From Candidatus Zixiibacteriota bacterium (lineage in GTDB: Bacteria > Zixibacteria > MSB-5A5 > GN15 > PGXB01): DNA of 5,350 nt. The DNA is taken from contig JAUVBC010000183.1 of the NCBI GenBank assembly GCA_030591405.1, positions 1 through 5,350 on the forward strand, written 5' to 3'. Positions 1-5,350 of the stretch are shown here, piece after piece. Position numbers and translations under genes: made by a program. Numbering within the stretch: the first letter of the stretch is position 1; each line of letters opens with the position of its first letter. The notes below the pieces were generated by a model. That model was not told where the DNA came from. It was given only the letters and a program-made list of their open reading frames with translations, and did not search any database.

Positions 1-629
1 AAGGATTTCTGGCCAAACGCGGTTTTGGCGGAATCAGAAAAAAAACGGCTGAAAACGATGCCATTGTAATCGGTCCGGGGATAGGTACGCATCACGAAAC
101 CAGAGAGTTGATTCAGAAGCTGGTTCCAGAAATTGATAAACCAACTATAATCGATGCCGATGGACTTAACGCTTTTGCCAAAAATCGTGAAGCGTTGTTG
201 GGTAAACATTCCAAGTTGGTTTTAACTCCTCATCCGGGCGAATTCAGACGACTGATAGATGAAGAGATACCGGATGATTTGATCGATAAGTACAATCTGG
301 TTCGTGAGTATGCCAGAAAATTTAATTCAGTAATTGTTTTAAAAGGTTCGCCGACGATTATTGTCGACACCGATGGCCAACTGTTTCTCAATCCAACCGG
401 CAACAACGGCATGGCAACCGGCGGCACCGGTGATGTTCTCTCTGGTATTATCGGTTCATTTTTGGCACAGGGACTTAGCCCGCTCGATAGTGCAATTGTT
501 GGTGTTTATATTCATGGCCTTTGCGGTGATCTGGCCGCAGATGATTATGGCGAAAGATCACTTCTTGCCGGTGATCTGATAGAGTATTTGCCTGATGCTT
601 TTATTCTTCTGGAAACTTCGGAAGAATAG
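1..629 (+). CDS. nnrD: ADP/ATP-dependent NAD(P)H-hydrate dehydratase (C-terminal part, 5' truncated by window edge)
   Basis: This enzyme dehydrates the damaged cofactors NADHX and NADPHX back to NADH and NADPH using ADP or ATP, a cytoplasmic metabolite-repair step (YjeF C-terminal/ribokinase-like fold). The reading frame is open from base 3 and enters mid-gene. Visible family motifs, in order, are the glycine loop GPGIG (bases 72-86), DADGLN (153-170), LTPHPGEF (from 222), VLKGSPT (around 336-356) and the diagnostic NGMATGGTGDVLSG block (from 405). The Asp of GTGD (432-434) is the expected catalytic/nucleotide-binding residue. About 209 codons are present, so roughly the first quarter of a stand-alone NnrD is missing. 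In many bacteria an N-terminal epimerase domain (NnrE) is fused in front; whether that is so here cannot be seen. The stop at 627-629 is followed 17 bases later by the next gene, which suggests co-transcription. The family assignment is very secure. Confidence 0.95.
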   Translation, partial: GFLAKRGFGGIRKKTAENDAIVIGPGIGTHHETRELIQKLVPEIDKPTIIDADGLNAFAKNREALLGKHSKLVLTPHPGEFRRLIDEEIPDDLIDKYNLVREYARKFNSVIVLKGSPTIIVDTDGQLFLNPTGNNGMATGGTGDVLSGIIGSFLAQGLSPLDSAIVGVYIHGLCGDLAADDYGERSLLAGDLIEYLPDAFILLETSEE

Positions 630-646
630 CTAACCAAAATGACGAA

Positions 647-1639
647 ATGAAAATACTTATTATCGGCGGGACACGGTTTCTGGGGCGGTATCTGGTTGAA
701 TCTGCTTTAAATCAGAACCATGATGTAACTCTGTTTAATCGCGGGCAAAGCAACCCATACATATACCCAGACATAAAACAAATCCACGGCGACCGTGATG
801 GTGAATTAGATAAACTTGGAAATCGAACCTGGGATGCTGTAATAGATACCTGCGGATATTACCCGCGAATCGTTTCGGCCTCGGCCGAGTTTTTATCTGA
901 TAAAGTTAAGCATTATACATTTATCTCATCGATATCAGTCTATGGTGATTTGTCAAAACCGGGTGTCGATGAAAATTCACCGGTTGGTACAATCGATGAT
1001 GCAACAATTGAGGAGATAACTGAGGACAGCTATGGGCCATTAAAGGCGCTTTGCGAGCAGGCAGTGGAAAAACAATTCCCTGACAAAACATTGGTGGTTC
1101 GTCCCGGGCTTATTGTTGGACCACATGATTTAAGTGATAGATTCAGTTATTGGGTACATCGGATAAACAAAGGCGGCAAAGTATTAGTACCAGAGCCAAA
1201 AGATTACAATGTGCAGTATATCGATGTCCGCGATCTGAGTGATTGGATAATCAGGATGATCGAAAATAAATTAATAGGTACATTCAACGGTATCGGCCCC
1301 GATTATAAACTGACTATGTCAGATTTACTGAATAAATGCAGAAAGATATTCAGTAGCAATGCCGAATTTATCTGGGTGAATCAACAATTTCTCAAAGAAA
1401 ACAAAGTTGAAAACTGGACCGATCTTCCAGTCTGGATAATTGATAAGAAATATGCGGGGATGATGCTAACCAGTTGTTCCAAGGCCTTTGCCAACGGATT
1501 AAAATTCCGACCGCTTGAAAATACAATCAAAGATACGCTCAACTATTGCCAGAATCGTCCAAAAGATTATCAGTGGAAAGCCGGACTCACATCTGAGCGC
1601 GAAGCGGAACTTCTCAATAAATGGAATACCGGAAAATAA
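647..1639 (+). CDS. NAD(P)-dependent extended-SDR oxidoreductase / epimerase-like protein
   Basis: This is a 330-residue cytoplasmic protein of the extended short-chain dehydrogenase/reductase (NAD-dependent epimerase/dehydratase) family. The start is set by the Rossmann strand, which begins at once: MKILIIGGTRFLG, with the glycine-rich turn at residues 7-13. Strand 2 ends in LFNRG, and Arg32 there favours NADP(H), which is an inference. The catalytic residues look intact: a Ser cluster at 94-97 (ISSISVY) and the Y-x3-K pair Tyr129/Lys133 (SYGPLK). RPGLIVGP at 152-159 is the usual post-catalytic strand. The C-terminal tail (WKAGLTSEREAELLNKW, about 310-326) resembles the ending of a CSP41/isoflavone-reductase-like SDR subgroup. 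The substrate cannot be predicted. There is no good Shine-Dalgarno sequence before the ATG. With only 17 bases after nnrD, translation is probably coupled, and both genes likely share an upstream promoter. It converges on the minus-strand gene, with 24 bases between stops. Confidence 0.9.
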   Translation: MKILIIGGTRFLGRYLVESALNQNHDVTLFNRGQSNPYIYPDIKQIHGDRDGELDKLGNRTWDAVIDTCGYYPRIVSASAEFLSDKVKHYTFISSISVYGDLSKPGVDENSPVGTIDDATIEEITEDSYGPLKALCEQAVEKQFPDKTLVVRPGLIVGPHDLSDRFSYWVHRINKGGKVLVPEPKDYNVQYIDVRDLSDWIIRMIENKLIGTFNGIGPDYKLTMSDLLNKCRKIFSSNAEFIWVNQQFLKENKVENWTDLPVWIIDKKYAGMMLTSCSKAFANGLKFRPLENTIKDTLNYCQNRPKDYQWKAGLTSEREAELLNKWNTGK

Positions 1640-1663
1640 ATCAGTATTCTTAATATTACAAAT

Positions 1664-2659
1664 CTATGGACAACCCGGGTCTGGTCCGTTTCTATATATA
1701 TAATTTATCAAATGCACAACATCCAAACCATTTATCGGAGAAATACCGTCGACATCGGCTAATATTAGTGAATCAGGTGCCGGACCTTCCTTATAGATAT
1801 AATTTATCAGAAAGACGACATCAAGAATATTAATCCCCGCCCGCCCGTCAATATTACCGCAATATGAAACAAACTCCTCAATATAAACCCTGCCAGTTCC
1901 CATTCCTTCTACAGGAAGAAAATATAGGTCCATCCCAAGGGTATCAGTAAATTGATTATCCCTAAAATCCGGAGCCGGATCTTCCGGGTTTGATGGCCTA
2001 TAATTACCGACAGTCACATTACCTATTGTCCCGGGAATTACATCCCACTTTACCTGGAAAAGAACATTTGCAAAGACACCAACTGTATCCTCCTTGGGAG
2101 GTAATATCGGCCGGGTGTAATAATCAAGCCGGCACTGGTCAAAAGGTGGCATGGATGGTATGAAACTCAAAAAAACCGCTCCGACATGTAAACTGTCATC
2201 ATTGGGGTTATGAAACGCAATAACATTTGAATTGGTTTCTACATCATAATAGGGAGAACAATACAGCCCGGATGAATCAATATAGAGGGTGACAAGACCA
2301 CGGTCTGTTAAAATAAGACTGTCATAAAGTACGTCTTGGGAATCAAAATTCAATGAATTTCGAATATAATCCAAAACTTTGATATCGGGCTGGACTTCTG
2401 AATGATAGGGTCTCATAATTGTGCTGTCATATGTAAATCTTATAAGAAAACCTCCAAGTGGGTCGATATTTTTTACTTGAATAGGAATTTCAATGATTTG
2501 ACCGGGTTCGGCGAAGACATCGCCAATATCAATTTGATAGTTGGCTGTGTCTGCGAAAATCTGAGAATATGATGTTCCGTGGATCATTATCGCGAAAAAC
2601 GCTGCCGTTAGGAGTATAATATTTGTTTTTATACTCCATCTCATCAATTGCTGTAACAT
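1664..2659 (-). CDS. Secreted cohesin-like domain protein with C-terminal dockerin-type repeat pair
   Basis: This is a 331-residue exported protein of unknown precise role. The N-terminus has basic residues (Arg7, Lys11), then a hydrophobic run at about 13-27 and a likely signal-peptidase site near SQIFA (32-36). Residues about 40-260 resemble a cohesin/Ig-like beta sandwich: IDIGDVFAEPGQIIEIPIQV followed by LGGFLIRFTYDSTIM, the classic opening of cohesin-like domains. Residues 267-330 are two dockerin type I repeats, each with a calcium-loop-like stretch and an LINYIY helix followed by GPAP/GPDP. They are bracketed by Cys267 and Cys330, which could form a disulfide. Both loops lack the acidic residue at position 5 (Arg273, Ile306). 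The ATG at 2659 has an AAAGGCGG ribosome site (2667-2674) seven bases upstream; Met6 (2644) is a less likely start. No enzymatic domain is visible, so this is a structural or surface protein rather than a cellulosomal enzyme. It is transcribed alone, divergently from the channel gene. Confidence 0.88.
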   Translation of the reverse strand: MLQQLMRWSIKTNIILLTAAFFAIMIHGTSYSQIFADTANYQIDIGDVFAEPGQIIEIPIQVKNIDPLGGFLIRFTYDSTIMRPYHSEVQPDIKVLDYIRNSLNFDSQDVLYDSLILTDRGLVTLYIDSSGLYCSPYYDVETNSNVIAFHNPNDDSLHVGAVFLSFIPSMPPFDQCRLDYYTRPILPPKEDTVGVFANVLFQVKWDVIPGTIGNVTVGNYRPSNPEDPAPDFRDNQFTDTLGMDLYFLPVEGMGTGRVYIEEFVSYCGNIDGRAGINILDVVFLINYIYKEGPAPDSLILADVDGISPINGLDVVHLINYIYRNGPDPGCP

Positions 2660-2683
2660 ACTATTACCGCCTTTATTAAAATG

Positions 2684-2696
2684 AATTGTAACAATT
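2684..2696. repeat. Perfect inverted repeat AATTGT-A-ACAATT, possible operator
   Basis: Six-base arms, AATTGT (2684-2689) and ACAATT (2691-2696), flank a single A, 25 bases upstream of the start codon of the minus-strand secreted protein. Perfect symmetry and position would suit a repressor site in the 5' leader. The surrounding sequence is very AT-rich, so chance is a real alternative. No known regulator consensus is recognised. Confidence 0.25.
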
Positions 2697-2790
2697 AATT
2701 TCTTTAATTCTCAAACAAATTAATATTTTTTAATCGTTAACAATTATTTTACAAATTCGCAGTTTTCTGACAGAATGTTCCTACTTACCG

Positions 2791-2818
2791 ATGACAATAC
2801 TAAAGAAGTAATTATAAT
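2791..2818 (+). promoter_or_regulatory. Candidate sigma70-type promoter for the mechanosensitive channel gene
   Basis: A -35-like ATGACA (2791-2796, five of six matches to TTGACA) is separated by 16 bases from a perfect -10 TATAAT (2813-2818). It faces the channel gene and would give a leader of about 220 bases. The -10 box overlaps a TATAAT on the opposite strand. The call rests on consensus matching only, and the AT-rich background raises the false-positive risk. Confidence 0.4.
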
Positions 2819-2838
2819 ATTTTATACTCGCCTATTAA
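2811..2838 (-). promoter_or_regulatory. Candidate sigma70-type promoter for the dockerin-type secreted protein
   Basis: On the minus strand, TTAATA (2838-2833, four of six -35 matches) is followed after 16 bases by a perfect TATAAT (2816-2811). Transcription would run toward the start codon at 2659, with a leader of about 145 bases. Further upstream on the same strand is a perfect TTGACA (2875-2870), but its -10 position reads TAACTT, a poor match; that is the alternative promoter. Confidence 0.33.
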
Positions 2839-3043
2839 TTAGCTGAAAGTTATTGAATTCTGCTAAATTTGTCAAGACTTTTTTGTGAAAATAAATGTAA
2901 AATACTGCTGTGTTAAGTGATATTCTAAGTTTAAATTCCTCATTCCAAAATTTAAAACTATCAAATAATCTTTCTTGTATTATAAAGCTCAATTGACGAA
3001 ATTATTCTTTGATAACATTTAAGTTGTTTAGGGAGAATAAAAA

Positions 3044-4297
3044 ATGAATATGGGTTTATCTATTTATAAAATAATTGAAAACTGGTTTCTGACGCAGGGT
3101 ATAGGGGAAAGCGGTGCATATTACTTAAGTATTTTATTACTTGCCGTTGCTGTCCTACTTATTGCTTTTTTGGCTAATTTTATTGCCAAAAGAATTTTGT
3201 TGTCAGTTGTGCATATGTTTGTAAGGAAAAGTCAAACCAAATGGGATGATGTTTTCGCTGAGCGAAAAGTATTTGACCGGCTTTCGCATATCGCCCCGGC
3301 ACTTGTTATTTATTATATGGCCGATATTTTTCCGGCCGGTCAGGAGACAATTGAAAGACTGGTTATTGTTTATATTATTCTGGTTGGCGTTTTGGTTTAT
3401 GATTCATTTCTCAATGCTGTTGTTGATATTTACCGTACCTATGAAATTTCAAAACAGAAACCGATCAAAGGGTATATCCAGGTTATCAAAATTGTAACCT
3501 ACATCTTTGTGATTATTTTTGTTATTTCCACTCTTATGAATCGTTCGCCGTTAATACTGCTAAGCGGGCTGGGTGCTATGACCGCTGTTTTGATGCTGAT
3601 TTTTAAAGATTCAATTCTTGGATTGGTGGCAGGAGTCCAATTATCAATAAACGACATGGTTCGAATTGGCGATTGGATTGAAATGCCAAATTTTGGCGCC
3701 GATGGTGATGTTGTTGATATAACTCTCAATACCGTAATGGTGCAGAACTGGGATAAGACAATCAGTACTATCCCTGCTTATGCTTTGATATCCAACTCAT
3801 TTAAAAACTGGCGTGGTATGTCCGAATCGGGCGGCCGTAGAATCAAACGGTCGCTTAATATCGATATGAATTCGATTAAATTTTGCACTGAAGAGATAAT
3901 TGAGCGGTTCAAAAATATTCAGTACATAACCGATTATATTGAAAAGAAAAAGGATGAACTGGCTGAATATAATAAAGAGTACAATATTGATGGTTCAACA
4001 CTTGCCAATGGCCGGCATATGACCAATGTCGGCACCTTTAGAGCATACATACAAGCATATCTTAAGAATCATCCGAAAATTCACAAGGAGATGACTTTTC
4101 TTATTCGTCAATTAAAGCCGACCGAGACCGGGTTACCGATTGAAATCTATGTTTTCAGCAATGATCAGGACTGGGTGAACTATGAGGCAATTCAGGCCGA
4201 TATTTTTGATCATCTTTTGGCTGTTGCCCCGGAATTTGAATTGCGGCTTTTCCAAAACCCGTCTGGATATGATTTTAAGGTTCTGACTGACAGATAA
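3044..4297 (+). CDS. ybdG: MscS-family mechanosensitive channel, YbdG (miniconductance) type
   Basis: This inner-membrane channel opens under membrane tension and relieves turgor on hypo-osmotic shock. Its 417 residues are close to the length of E. coli YbdG (about 415). There are about five hydrophobic segments: roughly 26-48, 80-97, 103-125, 146-165 and the pore-lining TM at about 168-200. The pore segment reads LLSGLGAMTAVLMLIFKDSILGLVAG, with the small-residue Gly/Ala spacing typical of MscS pores. The beta domain follows (VRIGDWIEMPNFGADGDV, 206-223, then the TIPAYALISNSFKNW block at 242-256). YbdG features are KPIKGYIQVIKI (139-150), GGRRIKRS (263-270) and a long inserted segment at about 275-345 before the C-terminal cage strand (PIEIYVFSND). 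The start ATG at 3044 has AGGGAGA ending at 3036, seven bases upstream; Met3 (3050) is the only near alternative. It is a single-gene unit with its own upstream region, consistent with osmotic-stress or growth-phase control, which is inferred. Intact. Confidence 0.93.
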   Translation: MNMGLSIYKIIENWFLTQGIGESGAYYLSILLLAVAVLLIAFLANFIAKRILLSVVHMFVRKSQTKWDDVFAERKVFDRLSHIAPALVIYYMADIFPAGQETIERLVIVYIILVGVLVYDSFLNAVVDIYRTYEISKQKPIKGYIQVIKIVTYIFVIIFVISTLMNRSPLILLSGLGAMTAVLMLIFKDSILGLVAGVQLSINDMVRIGDWIEMPNFGADGDVVDITLNTVMVQNWDKTISTIPAYALISNSFKNWRGMSESGGRRIKRSLNIDMNSIKFCTEEIIERFKNIQYITDYIEKKKDELAEYNKEYNIDGSTLANGRHMTNVGTFRAYIQAYLKNHPKIHKEMTFLIRQLKPTETGLPIEIYVFSNDQDWVNYEAIQADIFDHLLAVAPEFELRLFQNPSGYDFKVLTDR

Positions 4298-4322
4298 ATT
4301 GCTAAGGTATTTTTATTGTAAG

Positions 4323-4337
4323 TTTGCCGCCGGCAAA
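4323..4337. repeat. Short inverted repeat TTTGCC-GCC-GGCAAA downstream of the channel gene
   Basis: Perfect six-base arms with a three-base loop lie 26 bases after the channel stop codon. It is the only GC-rich hairpin in the gap and could help end the channel transcript. A run of T does not follow it on either strand (the plus strand continues AAAATATAT), so it is not a standard intrinsic terminator. Confidence 0.3.
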
Positions 4338-4368
4338 AATATATCCAGGATTAACATATTAATACTAC

Positions 4369-4396
4369 TTGACCGATTCCAATTTTTTTGTATATT
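4369..4396 (+). promoter_or_regulatory. Candidate distal sigma70-type promoter of the S8 protease gene
   Basis: TTGACC (4369-4374, five of six) is followed after a 16-base, T-rich spacer by TATATT (4391-4396, five of six). Both boxes are good matches in the right orientation. A transcript starting about seven bases downstream would carry a leader of about 130 bases before the protease start codon. Consensus-based only. Confidence 0.5.
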
Positions 4397-4477
4397 GATG
4401 TAAATATTATAACTTTTGGCACATTACTCACTTCTTGACAACCTTTTGTTAGTCAGTTTTTTACTGATCTTGTTGTT

Positions 4478-4506
4478 TTGCTTATTTTGGCGAAGAATGA
4501 TATAAT
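4478..4506 (+). promoter_or_regulatory. Candidate proximal sigma70-type promoter of the S8 protease gene
   Basis: A perfect TATAAT (4501-4506) has a half-matching -35 TTGCTT (4478-4483) at the ideal 17-base spacing. It lies about 30 bases before the start codon, giving a short leader that just includes the ribosome site. It is an alternative or addition to the distal promoter-like sequence. Confidence 0.42.
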
Positions 4507-4527
4507 TTGAAAATATTATTTTCTTTT

Positions 4528-4532
4528 GGAGG
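4528..4532 (+). promoter_or_regulatory. Strong Shine-Dalgarno GGAGG fixing the S8 protease start
   Basis: GGAGG lies four bases before the ATG at 4537. It is the strongest ribosome site in the window. It selects this ATG over the in-frame ATG at codon 12, which would cut off the basic n-region of the signal peptide. Confidence 0.75.
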
Positions 4533-4536
4533 TACT

Positions 4537-5350
4537 ATGATTTTCCGAAAATTACTCATTACTGTCGGTATGCTGTTTTTGGTTTCGTTTTTCTTGTTTG
4601 GAAATTTGAACGCCGAACCGACTGAGGCAGTCAACAACAGTTTTGAAAATATTAACAGATCCGGTCCATATGATTGTGAGATCAATTTAATTGAAGTGAT
4701 GTTTGACTGGGACGCGAAAGTTCGGATGCGGCGCGGTGCTCTGGTTGACGAAATGACTGACGCTCTGGCCGGGGTCAATGAGATTCTGTCTCAATCAACT
4801 GAGGCTGAATGGTTCCGGATATGCGAGGTCCCGGAGGCTAGACTTGACCAGTTGCAGGCCAAAGGTGAGGCCAACACCGGTAAACAGTTGTACAACCTAA
4901 ATAATATCTATCGGTTAAAAATTTCGGCGGATCAGGACGTTTGGGCGGTTGCTGCAGAGTTAGAAGCTTTGCCCGGTATCATTCTGGCCCGTCCGGTTCC
5001 CAAACCGATGTTATCGCCATTGCCTACCAATTATCAGCCGCAACAAAATTATGAAGATCCGGCCAGTAGCACGCCAACCGGCATTGACGCCGAGTATGCC
5101 TGGACGCAGACCGGCGGTACCGGCACAGGAGTAACAATTTGTGATCTGGAATATGGTTGGAACTATAATCATCAGGATCTAACTAAGCTGGTTGGCTCAC
5201 AGATAAATCCCAACAGTATTTCATTACCTTCCGGCGAAACCGACGATCATGGTACTGCGGTAGCAGGTATTCTGGTGTCCGATAATAACGGATGGGGCAC
5301 AACCGGTATCAGTTATGATGCTTCTATTAAAACATGTGGTACATATTATT
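4537..5350 (+). CDS. Secreted subtilisin-like serine protease (peptidase S8), N-terminal part, truncated by window edge
   Basis: The 271 visible codons stay open to the window end. The protein starts with a signal peptide: MIFRKLL, a hydrophobic core at about 6-22, and probable cleavage after LNA (residue 26). Residues about 45-155 look like an inhibitor-I9-like propeptide, ending in a IYRLKISADQDVWAVAAEL / LPGIILARPVP segment typical of the prodomain just before subtilisin catalytic domains. The catalytic domain starts near 183 (IDAEYAWTQTGGTGTGVTICDLEYGW). Asp203 is the expected catalytic Asp, with NHQDL following as usual. His238 in DDHGTAVAGIL is the catalytic His. The Ser motif (GTS-type) and any C-terminal domains lie outside the window. 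The protein is therefore a secreted or cell-surface endopeptidase made as a zymogen; its substrate is unknown. The upstream gap carries two promoter-like sequences, so it likely forms its own transcription unit. An antisense open frame at 4482-4778 is a shadow of this gene. Confidence 0.93.
   Translation, partial: MIFRKLLITVGMLFLVSFFLFGNLNAEPTEAVNNSFENINRSGPYDCEINLIEVMFDWDAKVRMRRGALVDEMTDALAGVNEILSQSTEAEWFRICEVPEARLDQLQAKGEANTGKQLYNLNNIYRLKISADQDVWAVAAELEALPGIILARPVPKPMLSPLPTNYQPQQNYEDPASSTPTGIDAEYAWTQTGGTGTGVTICDLEYGWNYNHQDLTKLVGSQINPNSISLPSGETDDHGTAVAGILVSDNNGWGTTGISYDASIKTCGTYY

Larger units (their letters stand above)
2660..3043. other. AT-rich divergent intergenic region (384 bp)
   Basis: This gap lies between two divergently transcribed genes, so it must carry promoters for both. 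It is strongly AT-rich compared with the genes on either side. I see no convincing open reading frame, tRNA, or riboswitch-like structure. It holds an overlapping divergent promoter-like pair (2791-2838), a perfect 13-base inverted repeat near the dockerin gene (2684-2696), and three similar AACAATTA-type motifs at 24-25-base spacing. The distance from the promoter-like boxes to the two start codons implies leaders of roughly 145 and 220 bases. Confidence 0.7.
4298..4536. other. Intergenic region upstream of the S8 protease gene
   Basis: These 239 bases separate two genes on the same strand. They contain a short GC-rich hairpin (4323-4337), two promoter-like sequences (4369-4396 and 4478-4506), a small TCAGT-TTTTT-ACTGA inverted repeat (4453-4467) and the protease ribosome-binding site. 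T-rich, with no open reading frame that looks real. The protease is therefore probably transcribed independently of the channel gene. Confidence 0.6.

Noticed and set aside
230..427. Antisense open frame inside nnrD
   Set aside because: Shadow of a coding frame with secure family motifs; no ribosome site or recognisable product.
361..579. Open frame overlapping nnrD on the same strand
   Set aside because: It lies wholly inside the strongly conserved NnrD frame and its translation resembles no family.
639..650. ATG at 639 just before the SDR start
   Set aside because: It is in another frame and reaches a stop after three codons (ATG ACG AAA TGA).
1624..1649. GAATAC-N14-GTATTC inverted repeat as a bidirectional terminator
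   Set aside because: A six-base AT-rich stem with a 14-base loop and no T run is too weak.
1668..1693. GGACAACCCGGGTCTGGTCC followed by GTTTCT as an intrinsic terminator for the plus-strand operon
   Set aside because: Outer arms are only four bases, the inner palindrome leaves no loop, and the T run is broken; it also lies in the coding end of the opposing gene.
1515..1703. Small open frame spanning the end of the SDR gene and the convergent junction
   Set aside because: It overlaps two well-supported genes in other frames; no ribosome site and no recognisable domain.
3246..3729. Open frames in other frames within the channel gene (3246-3497 plus, 3499-3729 minus)
   Set aside because: Hydrophobic content is a by-product of the U-rich membrane-protein codons; the main frame is a clear full-length YbdG homologue.
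4453..4467. TCAGT-TTTTT-ACTGA as a terminator
   Set aside because: The stem is five weak base pairs, with the T tract in the loop and not after the stem; it may be chance.
4482..4778. Antisense open frame across the protease 5' end
   Set aside because: It overlaps the signal peptide and propeptide of a clear S8 protease that has a strong ribosome site; the antisense frame has no recognisable features.
1664..5350. The secreted protein, channel and protease as parts of one new system
   Set aside because: They are on different strands or have separate upstream regions, belong to unrelated families, and share no repeated or regulatory element that I could find.

Overview
This is a 5,350-base stretch of a low-to-moderate GC bacterial chromosome with five protein genes and no RNA gene, CRISPR array or mobile element that I can see. 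The best clue to the organism is the protein on the minus strand. It is a secreted cohesin-like protein ending in two dockerin-type repeats of the 'NILDVVFLINYIYKEGPAPD' style, flanked by cysteines. Proteins of this style are abundant in uncultured bacteria of the FCB/Zixibacteria type. That placement is a judgement from memory of such sequences, not from a search.

Layout. Bases 1-629 (+) hold the C-terminal part of an NAD(P)HX dehydratase (NnrD), cut by the left edge. Seventeen bases later comes an extended-SDR NAD(P)-dependent oxidoreductase/epimerase (647-1639, +), probably in the same transcript. It converges, with only 24 bases between stop codons, on the secreted cohesin-like/dockerin protein (1664-2659, -). 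An AT-rich 384-base divergent region (2660-3043) separates that gene from a YbdG-type MscS-family mechanosensitive channel (3044-4297, +). After a 239-base gap with two promoter-like sequences comes the N-terminal two-thirds or less of a secreted subtilisin-like (S8) protease (4537 to the right edge, +). It keeps the catalytic Asp and His; the Ser lies beyond the window.

How the genes relate. NnrD repairs hydrated NAD(P)H, and the adjacent SDR uses a nicotinamide cofactor, so they share a general redox-cofactor theme, but no pathway can be assigned. The other three genes are separately transcribed and encode envelope or exported proteins: a surface/secreted protein, an osmotic-stress channel and an exported protease. 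I see nothing that ties them into one system. Overall this looks like an ordinary chromosomal region. The points most worth checking are the degenerate calcium loops of the dockerin pair, the overlapping divergent -10 boxes, and the unusual sequence around the protease's catalytic Asp.
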